Positions 34,587 through 43,561 of a stretch of 64,000 bases of DNA are shown here, piece after piece. The position numbers and the translations under genes are program-made. Below the pieces are notes generated by a model. The model worked only from the letters and a program-made list of their open reading frames with translations. It was not told where the DNA came from and made no database searches. This DNA is from Myxococcus dinghuensis. GTDB lineage: Bacteria > Myxococcota > Myxococcia > Myxococcales > Myxococcaceae. The stretch lies in contig NZ_JAKCFB010000014.1 of assembly GCF_024198235.1 (NCBI RefSeq), positions 148,020 to 212,019 on the forward strand, given 5' to 3'. How positions within the stretch are numbered: the stretch's first letter is position 1; each line of letters starts with the position of its first letter.

Positions 34587-35867
34587 TCACACGCCCGGCG
34601 GGCCCGCGCCCTTCGTCGAGGGCGGCGTGGCGCGCGCGTCGTGGGACAGCCCCAGCATGGAGGCGAACACCAGCCCCATCACCAATTGGAGCGCGACGAG
34701 GAACACCTCGAAGAGCTTCGCCGGGTCGCCCGCGCCCTGCGCGCCCAGCAGCGCGAGCATGGCCCGCGTGCCCACGAAGCCGGGCGCGAGCTGGAGCAGG
34801 CCGGGATAGATGAGCGTCGCCGGCAGCCGGTCCGGCAGTCGTCCGTAGAGCTGCCCCGCGACGCCGAGCACGAACGCGGACACCAGCGGGCTGCCCTGCT
34901 CGCCCAGGACGTGCTTGGAGAGCTCCTGGATGCCCCACGCCAGCAGCACCGCGCCGACGATCCAGGGCGTGTCCCGGCGCCGCGCGGACATGCAGACGCT
35001 CAGCGCCAGCCCGCCCACCGCGATGACGAGCGCCAGCACCAGCTCCGGCAGCTGCGTCGCCCGCGTGGGCGACGGGAGCGGCGCCCAGAGCGTCCAGAGC
35101 GTGCCCGCCGCGGCGAGCCCCACCCCGAGCATGAGGAAGCGCAGGAGGCCATAGGTGAGCCGCGACAGGCCGGCCTCCACCGACTCGTCCACCAGCTCCG
35201 CCGCGCCCAGCGTCACCACCATGGCCGGCACCAGCAGCGTCACGCCGCCGAAGAGGGCGCGCACAGGGTCGAAGTCGGGCAGGACGTGCGTGAGCGCGAG
35301 CGAGAGCAGCGCCCCGAGGAACGCCGCGAGGAAGCTCTTCTGGAGGTCCACGCGCTCCGACTTCAGCGTGCCGTAGTGGATGAGGCCCGCCAGCACGCCC
35401 ACGACGAAGGCCGCCGCCATCTCCCAGCCGCCCCCGCCCACGCGCGCCGCGACGGCCGCGCCATAGACGCCGTAGGCGAGGAAGACGACCCACTCCGAGT
35501 GGGAGGGATGGGGCGCGAGGATGCGCTCCAGTTCGGCGCGCGCCTCCGGGACGCGCAGCCGCCCGGCCGCGATGGACTCCGACAGGAGCAGGAGCGCCGC
35601 CGCGCGCCGGAGGTTCCAATGGGGATTGAAGGGCAACCGCGCGATGTCCACCCGCCGGGGCGCGCCGGAGCGGACCTCCGTCACCGCCAGCGTCTGGAGC
35701 GTGAAGACCTCCACCTCCAGGCCCCACGCGCGCGCGGCGCGGCGCACGCGCTGCTCCACGCCGAAGGACGGCACGTAGGCCAGGTGGAGCGCCCGCGCCA
35801 GGTCGAGCAGCAGGGCCACCGTGGCGTCCTCGTCCCGCCGGGTCCCGGCGGCTGGTGCCTCCCCCAT
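34587..35867 (-). CDS. Threonine/serine exporter family membrane protein (ThrE-like)
   Basis: This 426-residue protein combines a cytoplasmic N-terminal region (LALHLAYVPSFGVEQRVRR, VFTLQTLAVTEVRSG), matching the DUF1212/ThrE N-domain, with about ten hydrophobic helices forming ThrE and DUF3815-type membrane halves. LLSLALTHVLPDFDPVRALFGG and LPATLIYPGLLQLAPGFVG are characteristic, the latter resembling the PG-containing helix of the second half. The fused layout resembles C. glutamicum ThrE, an exporter of threonine and serine. The ATG at 35865-35867 fits the domain boundary. It is divergent from the sulfatase. Confidence 0.85.
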   Translation of the reverse strand: MGEAPAAGTRRDEDATVALLLDLARALHLAYVPSFGVEQRVRRAARAWGLEVEVFTLQTLAVTEVRSGAPRRVDIARLPFNPHWNLRRAAALLLLSESIAAGRLRVPEARAELERILAPHPSHSEWVVFLAYGVYGAAVAARVGGGGWEMAAAFVVGVLAGLIHYGTLKSERVDLQKSFLAAFLGALLSLALTHVLPDFDPVRALFGGVTLLVPAMVVTLGAAELVDESVEAGLSRLTYGLLRFLMLGVGLAAAGTLWTLWAPLPSPTRATQLPELVLALVIAVGGLALSVCMSARRRDTPWIVGAVLLAWGIQELSKHVLGEQGSPLVSAFVLGVAGQLYGRLPDRLPATLIYPGLLQLAPGFVGTRAMLALLGAQGAGDPAKLFEVFLVALQLVMGLVFASMLGLSHDARATPPSTKGAGPPGV

Positions 35868-36095
35868 GCGAGCCGCCCCCTCGGCGCGAATCCGGCCCCA
35901 CCGTCCCCGTCGCGCACCGAAGAAGATGGGGAAGGCCGCCTCGCGCGGGCCATCGCCCTCCGGGGAGGAGCAGGCGCCCCGCGGTGGCGTGTCACGGAGG
36001 ACGCGCGGGCGGCGGACGGTCCAGCCGGCCGCTCCGCCTTGCCCCGTCGCACGCCGGCTCCCACTCCTACCGCATATCCACGTCAGGGGGACCCG

Positions 36096-37598
36096 ATGGC
36101 GACACCGCAGAAGAAGGCCGCGAAGAAGAAGCCCCACATCCTCGTCATCTTCGGTGACGACATCGGCTACTGGAACGTGAGCGCCTACAACCTGGGGGTC
36201 ATGGGCTATCGCACGCCCCACATCGACCGGCTGGCGAAGGAAGGCGCGCTGCTCACCGACTACTACGCGCAACAGAGCTGCACGGCGGGGCGCGCGGCCT
36301 TCATCACCGGCCAGTGCCCGTTCCGCACCGGCCTCACCAAGGTGGGCATGCCGGGCGCGGACGTGGGCCTCCAGCGCGAGGACCCCACCATCGCGGACCT
36401 GCTCAAGGCCCAGGGCTACCTGACGGCCCAGTTCGGCAAGAACCACCTGGGCGACCGCGACGAGTTCCTGCCCACCGTGCACGGCTTCGACGAGTTCTTC
36501 GGCAACCTCTACCACCTCAACGCGGAGGAGGAGCCGGAGAACCCGGACTATCCCAAGGACCCGGCGTTCCGGAAGCGCTTCGGGCCGCGCGGCGTGCTGC
36601 GCTGCAAGTCGGACGGGCACGGCGGGCAGGAGGTGGAGGACACCGGCCCCCTGACGAAGAAGCGCATGGAGACGGTGGACGAGGAGTTCCTGGCCGCCGC
36701 GTGCGAGTACCTGGAGCGCGCGAAGCAGTCGGACCAGCCCTTCTTCATGTGGTTCAACACCACGCGCATGCACATCCACACGCACCTGAAGAAGGAGTCC
36801 CAGGGCAAGACGGGCCTGGGGCTGTATCCGGATGGCATGGTCGAGCACGACGGGCACGTCGGCAAGCTGCTCGACAAGCTGGAGGAGCTGGGGCTCGCCG
36901 GGGACACGCTGGTCGTCTACACCACGGACAACGGCGCGATGACCTGCATGTGGCCGGACGGCGGCATGACGCCGTTCCGCGGCGAGAAGGACACCAACTG
37001 GGAGGGCGCCTTCCGCGCGCCCTGCCTGGTGCGCTGGCCCGGCGTCATCCCTCCGGGCACCGTCATCAACGACCTCTTCTCCTCCGAGGACTGGCTGCCC
37101 ACGCTGCTGGCGGCGGCGGGCAACCCCGACGTCGTGGAGGAGCTGAAGGCCGGCTGCGAGGCCAACGGCAAGCGGTTCAAGGTCCACCTGGACGGGTACG
37201 ACCAGCGGGAGCTGCTGTCCGGCAAGGGCGAGAGCGCGCGCAAGGAGTTCTTCTACTTCGGCGACGACGGCGAGCTGGTCGCGGTGCGCTACCAGCGCAT
37301 GAAGCTCGTCTTCGCGGAGCAGAACGCGAAGGGCATCGAGGCCTGGGGTGAGCCCTTCACCTTCCGTCGCGCGCCCCTGGCCTTCGACCTGCGCGCCGAC
37401 CCGCTGGAGCGCTCGCAGGACGCCGTGGGCTACCAGACGTGGCTCATCGACCACGCCTTCTACTTCGTCCCGGCCCAGCAGGCCGTGGCGCGCTTCCTGT
37501 CCACCTTCCGCGAGTTCCCGCCCCGGCAGCGGCCCTCCAGCTTCTCCGTGGACCAGGTCGTGGAGAAGCTCGAGAGCGCGCCCTCCGGCATGCACTGA
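36096..37598 (+). CDS. Sulfatase (arylsulfatase family), CxAxR type
   Basis: This 500-residue alkaline-phosphatase-superfamily enzyme has metal ligands in ILVIFGDDIGYWN (Asp21, Asp22) and YTTDNGAM. The formylglycine signature is SCTAGRAAFITGQ with Cys62 and Arg66. The third residue is Ala rather than Pro, a variant accepted by sulfatase-maturating enzymes. It also carries QFGKNHLGDRDEF and PFFMWFNTTRMHIHTH, typical of arylsulfatase A/B-like enzymes. No signal peptide precedes the KKPHILV strand, so it appears cytoplasmic unless exported by an unseen route. No formylglycine-generating enzyme lies nearby. Substrate unknown. Confidence 0.92.
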   Translation: MATPQKKAAKKKPHILVIFGDDIGYWNVSAYNLGVMGYRTPHIDRLAKEGALLTDYYAQQSCTAGRAAFITGQCPFRTGLTKVGMPGADVGLQREDPTIADLLKAQGYLTAQFGKNHLGDRDEFLPTVHGFDEFFGNLYHLNAEEEPENPDYPKDPAFRKRFGPRGVLRCKSDGHGGQEVEDTGPLTKKRMETVDEEFLAAACEYLERAKQSDQPFFMWFNTTRMHIHTHLKKESQGKTGLGLYPDGMVEHDGHVGKLLDKLEELGLAGDTLVVYTTDNGAMTCMWPDGGMTPFRGEKDTNWEGAFRAPCLVRWPGVIPPGTVINDLFSSEDWLPTLLAAAGNPDVVEELKAGCEANGKRFKVHLDGYDQRELLSGKGESARKEFFYFGDDGELVAVRYQRMKLVFAEQNAKGIEAWGEPFTFRRAPLAFDLRADPLERSQDAVGYQTWLIDHAFYFVPAQQAVARFLSTFREFPPRQRPSSFSVDQVVEKLESAPSGMH

Positions 37599-37600
37599 CG

Positions 37601-37648
37601 CCCGCGCGCCGGGGCCCACCTTCCGTCCAGGGGTGGGCCCCTCGCGGG
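37601..37648. terminator. Bidirectional stem-loop terminator
   Basis: The perfect 10-bp arms ggggcccacc (37611-37620) and ggtgggcccc (37632-37641) have an 11-nt loop. They are extended by cccgcg/cgcggg outside. The hairpin fills the 51-bp gap between the convergent sulfatase and response regulator stops. Confidence 0.7.
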
Positions 37649-37649
37649 C

Positions 37650-38048
37650 TCAGGCGTAGCGGGTGAGGGGGTCGCCGCCGGCCGCCGAGTGGCGGGCCAC
37701 CATGCCCAGCAACTGCTCCAGCTCCACGGGCTTGCGCAGCGCGCCCGAGACGCGGCGCGAGGACGCCTCGCGCGGGCTCACGCCCTGCCCCGACACGACC
37801 ACCACGGGGATGGACGCCAGCTCCGCGTCGGCGAGCAGCTGGTCGCGCAGCGCCCACCCGTCCATGCCCGGCATCACCAGGTCGAGCAGGATGACCGAGG
37901 GGCGCAGCCCCTGCTCCAGGAGCGCCATCGCCGCGCGCGCGCCCCGGGCCGTCACCGCCTCGTGGCCCTCCAGCTCCAGGATGTCCGTGAAGGCCAGGAG
38001 GATGTCCGGGTCATCGTCAACCACCAGTACACAGTTCGGGGGCGTCAT
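37650..38048 (-). CDS. Single-domain response regulator
   Basis: This 132-residue receiver has the full catalytic set: the acidic pair VLVVDDDPD, the phosphoacceptor in VILLDLVMPGMDG, the conserved Ser in VVVVSGQG and the Lys in GALRKPVELEQLLGMV. No output domain follows. The start at 38046-38048 (MTPPNCVLVV) has agagg upstream. It is a CheY/Spo0F-like phosphorelay or allosteric partner. No histidine kinase is adjacent; the divergent neighbour is an SDR gene. Confidence 0.92.
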   Translation of the reverse strand: MTPPNCVLVVDDDPDILLAFTDILELEGHEAVTARGARAAMALLEQGLRPSVILLDLVMPGMDGWALRDQLLADAELASIPVVVVSGQGVSPREASSRRVSGALRKPVELEQLLGMVARHSAAGGDPLTRYA

Positions 38049-38245
38049 GCGGGGGCCTCTTGTATGGGAGGTGACAAGGTGGGGATGCGGGAGGGTCTCC
38101 GGCCATCGCCCCGGCGTACGAGGCAACGTCCAGGCGCGCCGTCACGTCCCGCGCCCCCGGTGGAGCCAGCACACACCCGCACGGAAAATGTGCCCCGCCC
38201 CCCGCCAACCATGCGAGAAGCTCGCGCGGACGGCAGGAGGATGTC

Positions 38246-39007
38246 ATGGCGGAGATGAGCTACCGGACGGCGTTGGTGACGGGCGCGTCGAGCGGGCTGG
38301 GACGGGGGCTGGCGCTGTGGCTGGCGCGGCGGGGCCTGCGCGTGTTCGCCGCCGGACGGCGCGTCACCCACCTCCAGGCGCTCGCCGCCGAGGCCCAGGC
38401 CGCGGGTGTCACGGTGGAGCCGGTGGAGCTGGACGTCGCGCGCGCGGACGCCACCCTGGAGCGCCTGCGCGAGCTGGATTCGGAGTGCGGCGGGCTGGAC
38501 CTGGTGGTGGCCAACGCGGGCGTGGGCGGCGTCACCAACGGGCGCCGCATGGACTGGGACAAGGTGCGCTCCATCATCGACACCAACGTCACCGGCGCCA
38601 CCGCCACGCTGAGCGCGGTGCTGCCGCAGATGGTGGAGCGGCGGCGGGGCCACGTCGTCGGCATCTCCAGCCTCGCGGCCCACCGGGGGCTGGCGGGGCA
38701 CGCGGCCTACTCCGCGTCGAAGGCGTTCCTGGCCACCTTCCTGGAGAGCCTGCGCGTGGACCTGGCGGGCACCGGCGTGCGCGTCACCACCATCTTCCCC
38801 GGCTTCGTGAAGAGCGAGATGACGGCGAAGAACGACTTCCCCATGCCCTTCCTCATGGAGACGGAGGCCGCCGTGGAGCTGATGGGCTCCGGCATCCTCC
38901 GCGGCGAGACGGAGCTGTCCTTCCCCTGGCAGCTCGCCCTGCCCTCGCGGCTGGCGAAGGTGCTGCCCAACCCCCTCTTCGACGTGGCCGCGCGCCGGCT
39001 GCGCTGA
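38246..39007 (+). CDS. Short-chain dehydrogenase/reductase
   Basis: This 253-residue classical SDR has TGASSGLGRG for cofactor binding, AGRRVTHLQ suggesting NADP(H), VANAGVGG, the catalytic Ser in VVGISSLAAHRG and YSASK. An aggagga precedes the ATG at 38246. It is a distant paralogue of the SDR at 18063, sharing the TGASSGLG and NAGVG cores and the C-terminal MS/hydrophobic style. pyrF starts 29 bp later on the same strand, so the two may be cotranscribed, although no metabolic link is evident. Confidence 0.9.
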   Translation: MAEMSYRTALVTGASSGLGRGLALWLARRGLRVFAAGRRVTHLQALAAEAQAAGVTVEPVELDVARADATLERLRELDSECGGLDLVVANAGVGGVTNGRRMDWDKVRSIIDTNVTGATATLSAVLPQMVERRRGHVVGISSLAAHRGLAGHAAYSASKAFLATFLESLRVDLAGTGVRVTTIFPGFVKSEMTAKNDFPMPFLMETEAAVELMGSGILRGETELSFPWQLALPSRLAKVLPNPLFDVAARRLR

Positions 39008-39035
39008 AGTCCTCCCACCCCAAGGAGATGGACCG

Positions 39036-39890
39036 GTGACGACCCCACAGTCCTTTGCCCAGCGCTTCGCCCTGCTCGCGGACGCGCGCTCCCCGTTCTG
39101 CCTCGGCGTGGACCCGTCGAAGGAGCTGCTCCAGCGCTGGGGGCTCGCGGACACCGCGCGGGGCCTGGCGGACTTCTGCGACCGCGTGGTGGAGGCGGCC
39201 GGCGAGCGCGTGGCGGTGGTGAAGCCGCAGAGCGCCTTCTTCGAGCGCCACGGCCCCGAGGGCCTCGTCGTGCTCCAGTCGCTGATGAAGCGCTTCAAGG
39301 CCGCGGGCACCCTCACCCTGCTGGACGTGAAGCGCGGCGACATCGGCTCCACCATGGACGCCTACGCGGAGTCCCTCTTCGGCCCCGACAGCGCCTACGC
39401 GGCGGACGCCGCCACCTTCACCGCGTACCTGGGCCTGGGCGCGCTGGCCAAGACGATCGAGCGGGCGCGCGCGTCCGGCGCGTGCGCCTTCGTCGTGGTG
39501 CGCTCGTCCAACCCGGAGGGCACGTCGCTGCAGAACGCCCGGAGCGCGGACGGCCGCACGGTGGCCGAGGCGCTGGCGGACGGGATGCGCGAGCTGAACG
39601 AGAAGGCCGGCCCGGGCGTGCTGCCCGCGGGCGCGGTGATGGGCGCCACGCTGCCCGCGTCGGACCAGGGCGTGGTGGAGCGGCTGGGTGGCGCGCTGAT
39701 GCTGACGCCGGGCATCGGCGCGCAGGGCGCGGGCTTCGACGACCTGAAGCGACTGTTCGCCGGCCGCGAGGCCCAGGTCATCCCCACCGCCACCCGCTCC
39801 GTCCTGGAGGCGGGCCCGGACGTCGCCTCGCTGCGACAGGCGCTGGAGCGCCACCAGGCCCCCGCGCGAGACCTCCGCGCCGGGCGCTGA
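39036..39890 (+). CDS. pyrF: Orotidine 5'-phosphate decarboxylase (type 2)
   Basis: This 284-residue enzyme is of the longer type-2 OMP decarboxylase class found in mycobacteria and myxobacteria. The active-site tetrad appears in LLDVKRGDIGSTMDAYA (DxKxxD), with FCLGVDPSKELLQRWGL at the N-terminus and VVKPQSAFFERHGPEGL after it. The phosphate-binding LTPGIGAQGAGFDDL is near the C-terminus. It catalyses the last step of UMP synthesis. The GTG at 39036 is preceded by aaggaga. No other pyr genes are in the window. Confidence 0.95.
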   Translation: MTTPQSFAQRFALLADARSPFCLGVDPSKELLQRWGLADTARGLADFCDRVVEAAGERVAVVKPQSAFFERHGPEGLVVLQSLMKRFKAAGTLTLLDVKRGDIGSTMDAYAESLFGPDSAYAADAATFTAYLGLGALAKTIERARASGACAFVVVRSSNPEGTSLQNARSADGRTVAEALADGMRELNEKAGPGVLPAGAVMGATLPASDQGVVERLGGALMLTPGIGAQGAGFDDLKRLFAGREAQVIPTATRSVLEAGPDVASLRQALERHQAPARDLRAGR

Positions 39891-39895
39891 AACGA

Positions 39896-39937
39896 CCGGG
39901 CCCCGCCACCTCCCGGACGGAGAGGCGTGGGGCCCGG
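39896..39937. terminator. Stem-loop between convergent pyrF and PBP genes
   Basis: The arms ccgggcccc and ggggcccgg are perfect 9-bp complements, with partial extension inward (gccacctc/gagaggc). The loop region is about 24 nt. It lies within the 71-bp gap between two convergent stops, so it could serve both strands. Confidence 0.65.
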
Positions 39938-39961
39938 AGGCGTGGCGCATGGCGATGGGGG

Positions 39962-42535
39962 CTACTGCGCGCCCATCATGAACTGGTCCACGTCGACCTG
40001 GTTGCGGTCGGGGACGGCGTCCTTGGGCTCGGTGCCCTTCTTGAAGAACATCAGCTCGGAGCCCTTGGCGCCGGGGCTGGTGATCTTCCCCGTCTTCTTG
40101 TCGATGTGCAGCCGCACCAGGTCCATGGACTGCCAGGGGTAGAACTCCGACTGGGGCCGGCCCTCCAGCGCGCGCTTCATGTAGTTGAGCCAGATGGGGA
40201 GCGCGGCGCGACCGCCCGTCTCGTAGCGGCCCAGCGGGTGCGGGTTCAGGTCGTAGCCCACCCACGCCACCGTCACGAGGTCGCGCGTGTACGCGGCGAA
40301 CCACGCGTCGAAGGAGTCGTTGGTGGTGCCCGTCTTGCCGGCGGCGGGCTTGCCCAGGCGCGTGGCCGGGCCGCCGGTGCCCTGGAGCACCACGCCGCGC
40401 AAGAGGTGCGTGAGGATGAAGCCCACCTCCGGGCTCATCACCTGCTCACCGGGCTCGAACAGGCGCGCGTAGCCGGCGGCCACGCGGTCCTGCAGCGGGG
40501 CCCACGCGTCGTCGAACGCGGTGTGGTCCTCCAGCGTGCGGCCCCAGCGGTCCTCCACCTTGCGCACGAAGAACGTGGGCTTCTTGCGGCCGTAGCGGTT
40601 GAAGGTGGCGTACGCGTTGGCCAGGTCCACCGGGTACACGCACGACGAGCCGAGCGCGGCGGAGAAGTCCATGTTCATGGGCGTGGAGAGGCCCAGCTTG
40701 GTGCTCCACGCGGCCATGTTCTTCACGCCCACCGCGCCGAACGTCTTCACCGCGGGGATGTTCATGGAGTTCACCAGCGCGGTGCGCAGGAGCACGTCCC
40801 CCACGAACTCCTCGCTGTAGTTCTCCGGCTTCCAGGACACCTTGTTGTCCGGGTCGTGCTCGACGATGGGCGAGTCGACGATGACGGTCGCCTCCGTCCA
40901 GTTGAGCTGCTCCAGCGCCGCCGAGTACACGAAGGGCTTGAACGAGCTGCCCGGCTGGCGGCACGCCTGGAAGGCGCGGTTGAACTCGTTGTCGTCGAAG
41001 TCGTACCCGCCCACCATGGCGGTGAGGTACTGGCGGTGGGGGTCGATGGAGACGAGCGCGCTCTGGGCCTCCGGCGTCTGCTCCAGGCGGAAGAGCTTCA
41101 CGCCCTCCTCCGGGACGTCCTCCGCCATCTTCTTGTCCCACTGCTCCTTGTCGTCCGTGAGGTCCTTCTTCTTCACGTGGCGCACGACGACGATGTCGCC
41201 CTCCGCCAGGGCCTTCTTCACGGACGTGATCATCATCGCCGGGTAGTAGCCCTCCGGGTTCACCTTGCGCGCCCAGCGCATGCCCAACAGCGGCAGCCGC
41301 CCCGCGTACGGGCCCACCTGGAGGTCGGCGCCCTTGCCGTCCGAGTCGATGCGGGTGACGGCGGCGACGTACAGCCGCCCCTCCACCAGCTCCTCCTTGG
41401 CCATGGCCTTCTTCGCGTTGGCGACGAACGCCTCGAGCGCGCCGGGGGCGGTGAGCTGCTGCACCGGCCCGCGCCAGCCCTGGCGCTTGTCCACGGAGAG
41501 CAGGCCCTCCAGCACCGCGTCCTGGGCGGCGCGCTGGCGCTCGCTGTCCATGGTGGTGAAGACCTTGAGGCCCTCCTTGAGGAGCGCGGGGTTGCCGTAG
41601 CGGTCCACCACGTCCTTGCGCACCTGCTCCACGAAGTACGGGGCGAACTCGTGGAAGACGTCCTCCACGGGGTACACCCTCACCGGCTCCGCGTTGGCGG
41701 TGTCGTGCTCGGCCTGGGAGATCATGCCCTCCGTCAGCATGCGGCGCAGCACGTAGGCGCGGCGCTTGCGCGCGGCGTCCGGGCGCAGGAAGGGCGAGTA
41801 GCGGCTGGGCGCCTGGGGCAGGCCGGCGATGAGCGTCATCTCCCCCAGCGTCAGGTCGCGCACGTCCTTGCGGTAGTAGTTCTCCGCCGCGCTCTGCACG
41901 CCGTAGCTGTGGTGCCCGAGGAAGACGTTGTTGAGGTAGAGGTAGAGGATCTCCTCCTTCGTCAGCGCCTCCTCCAGCCGCAGCGCGAGGATGGCCTCGC
42001 GGATCTTGCGGGTGAGCGTCTTGGCGGTGGCGGACTTGTAGCCCTCGGCGGAGATGAGGACGGCCTTGGCGGTCTGCTGCGTCAGGGTGGAGCCACCCTG
42101 GATGCCGCCGGAGCGCAGGCCCAGCTTGGCGCCCACCGTCTTGAAGCCCGCGCGCGCGGTGCCCAGCACGTCCACGCCGAAGTGGTCGAAGAAGCTGGAG
42201 TCCTCGCTGGCGATGAACGCCTGCACGAGCCGCTTGGGGATGCGCTCGTAGGGCACCACCTTGCGCCGCTCGTTGTAGAACTCGCCGGCCAGCACCGCGT
42301 CGTCGGTGTAGACCTCCGTGACGATGGGCGGCCAGTACTCGTCGACCTTGGGGATGGCGGGCAGCCCCTCGGAGTACTTGTAGTAGATGGCGACCAGGGC
42401 CACGGCGGCGGCGGTGGCCCCCGTCAGCGCCGTCCAGGCGCCCAGCTTCAGCAGCACCTTCCACCAGCGCCCCTTGGGGACGCCGTCGAGCACCAGCTTG
42501 GAGCGGCTGCGGTCAGTCGTCTTGGAGTCGGACAT
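39962..42535 (-). CDS. Class A penicillin-binding protein (PBP1A-type bifunctional peptidoglycan synthase)
   Basis: This 857-residue protein has a membrane anchor at ~30-52. The GT51 glycosyltransferase domain (~75-260) carries the catalytic Glu in FIASEDSSFFDHFGVD (E111), the second motif GGSTLTQQTAKAV and LPQAPSRYSP. The transpeptidase domain carries SxxK in ACRQPGSSFKPF (Ser530), SxN in VNSMNIPA and KTG in AAGKTGTTNDS. It polymerises and cross-links peptidoglycan in the periplasm. The linker between GT and TP (~290-490) is long and includes an OB-like region, as in Gram-negative PBP1A. It lies 25 bp downstream of the pseudouridine synthase gene on the same strand. Confidence 0.96.
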   Translation of the reverse strand: MSDSKTTDRSRSKLVLDGVPKGRWWKVLLKLGAWTALTGATAAAVALVAIYYKYSEGLPAIPKVDEYWPPIVTEVYTDDAVLAGEFYNERRKVVPYERIPKRLVQAFIASEDSSFFDHFGVDVLGTARAGFKTVGAKLGLRSGGIQGGSTLTQQTAKAVLISAEGYKSATAKTLTRKIREAILALRLEEALTKEEILYLYLNNVFLGHHSYGVQSAAENYYRKDVRDLTLGEMTLIAGLPQAPSRYSPFLRPDAARKRRAYVLRRMLTEGMISQAEHDTANAEPVRVYPVEDVFHEFAPYFVEQVRKDVVDRYGNPALLKEGLKVFTTMDSERQRAAQDAVLEGLLSVDKRQGWRGPVQQLTAPGALEAFVANAKKAMAKEELVEGRLYVAAVTRIDSDGKGADLQVGPYAGRLPLLGMRWARKVNPEGYYPAMMITSVKKALAEGDIVVVRHVKKKDLTDDKEQWDKKMAEDVPEEGVKLFRLEQTPEAQSALVSIDPHRQYLTAMVGGYDFDDNEFNRAFQACRQPGSSFKPFVYSAALEQLNWTEATVIVDSPIVEHDPDNKVSWKPENYSEEFVGDVLLRTALVNSMNIPAVKTFGAVGVKNMAAWSTKLGLSTPMNMDFSAALGSSCVYPVDLANAYATFNRYGRKKPTFFVRKVEDRWGRTLEDHTAFDDAWAPLQDRVAAGYARLFEPGEQVMSPEVGFILTHLLRGVVLQGTGGPATRLGKPAAGKTGTTNDSFDAWFAAYTRDLVTVAWVGYDLNPHPLGRYETGGRAALPIWLNYMKRALEGRPQSEFYPWQSMDLVRLHIDKKTGKITSPGAKGSELMFFKKGTEPKDAVPDRNQVDVDQFMMGAQ

Positions 42536-42560
42536 ACGCGTTGTCTGGACCTCGCGGACC

Positions 42561-43517
42561 TCAGGGCTGCAATGCGGCCCGCTTGAGCACGTCCCGGAGC
42601 TCGGGGGGGAGGGGGGCCTCTACGGCCACCTTGCCACCGCCTTCGGGGTGAGGAAATTCGATGCGCTCGGCGTGCAGGAAGAGTCTCTTGAGCCCCCAGC
42701 GCGCCTGCGCGTCGCGGTTGAAGGCGAAGTCACCGTATTTCTTGTCCCCGACCACCGGGTGGCCGATGGCGGCCAGGTGTCTTCTTATCTGATGGGTGCG
42801 CCCGGTCTCGATGGCGCAGGACAGGAGCGCCACCTCGCCCGACTGCTTCACGACCTTCCAGCGGGTGAGGGCCTCCTGCATGTTCACCCCCCGGCGGGCC
42901 TTGGATTCGGCCGTCTGCTGGTGCTCGGACAGGGGCAGGTCGATGACGCCCGAGTCCTTGGGCATGCGGCCCTTGACCAGGGTGAGGTAGCGCTTCTTGG
43001 AGAGGCCCCGGGTGAAGACGTCCGTGAAGTGGACCATCGCCGGGCGGCGCTTGGCGACGAGGATGACGCCGGAGGTCTCCCGGTCCAGGCGGTGGGCGGG
43101 GGAGGCGGTGAACTCGTTGCGCACGGCCTTGGGGCCCAGGTAGGCGCGCACGTAGTCCACCAGCGTCCCGCCGGTGATGCCGCTGCCGGTATGGACGGCC
43201 ATGCCGCTGGGCTTGTCCACGGCCATCAACCAGTCGTCCTCCCGCAGGATGACCAGCCGGCTGGGGTCGACCGGCGGCGGGGGACGGTCCACTTTCGGAC
43301 GGTCGTCCCCTCGGAGTGTCTGCTCGTCTCCTCGGATGGTGAGCACGTCGCCCTCGGCGAGCAACTGCTCGGGCTGCGCGCGCTTTCCGTTCACCCGCAC
43401 CTTCTTGGTGCGAATCATCTTGAACAGGTGGCTGGTGGGGACGGTGGGAAGCCGCTTGCGCAGGTGCTTGTCCAGGCGCATCCCGGCGCTGTCGGTCTCG
43501 ATTCGGTACTCGATCAT
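42561..43517 (-). CDS. RluA-family RNA pseudouridine synthase
   Basis: This 318-residue protein begins with an S4 RNA-binding domain (MRLDKHLRKRLPTVPTSHLF, with KKVRVNGKR). The catalytic domain follows, with Asp in the hallmark HRLDRETSGVILVAK and TGRTHQIRRHLAAIGHPVVGD downstream. The layout matches RluC/RluD enzymes that convert uridines in 23S rRNA to pseudouridine, although the target position cannot be told. It is divergent from the pentapeptide gene and upstream of the PBP gene in the same direction. Confidence 0.94.
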   Translation of the reverse strand: MIEYRIETDSAGMRLDKHLRKRLPTVPTSHLFKMIRTKKVRVNGKRAQPEQLLAEGDVLTIRGDEQTLRGDDRPKVDRPPPPVDPSRLVILREDDWLMAVDKPSGMAVHTGSGITGGTLVDYVRAYLGPKAVRNEFTASPAHRLDRETSGVILVAKRRPAMVHFTDVFTRGLSKKRYLTLVKGRMPKDSGVIDLPLSEHQQTAESKARRGVNMQEALTRWKVVKQSGEVALLSCAIETGRTHQIRRHLAAIGHPVVGDKKYGDFAFNRDAQARWGLKRLFLHAERIEFPHPEGGGKVAVEAPLPPELRDVLKRAALQP

Positions 43518-43561
43518 TTGTGCTGGCGCGCGGACCAGACCATACGAATAATCCCCGGTCC

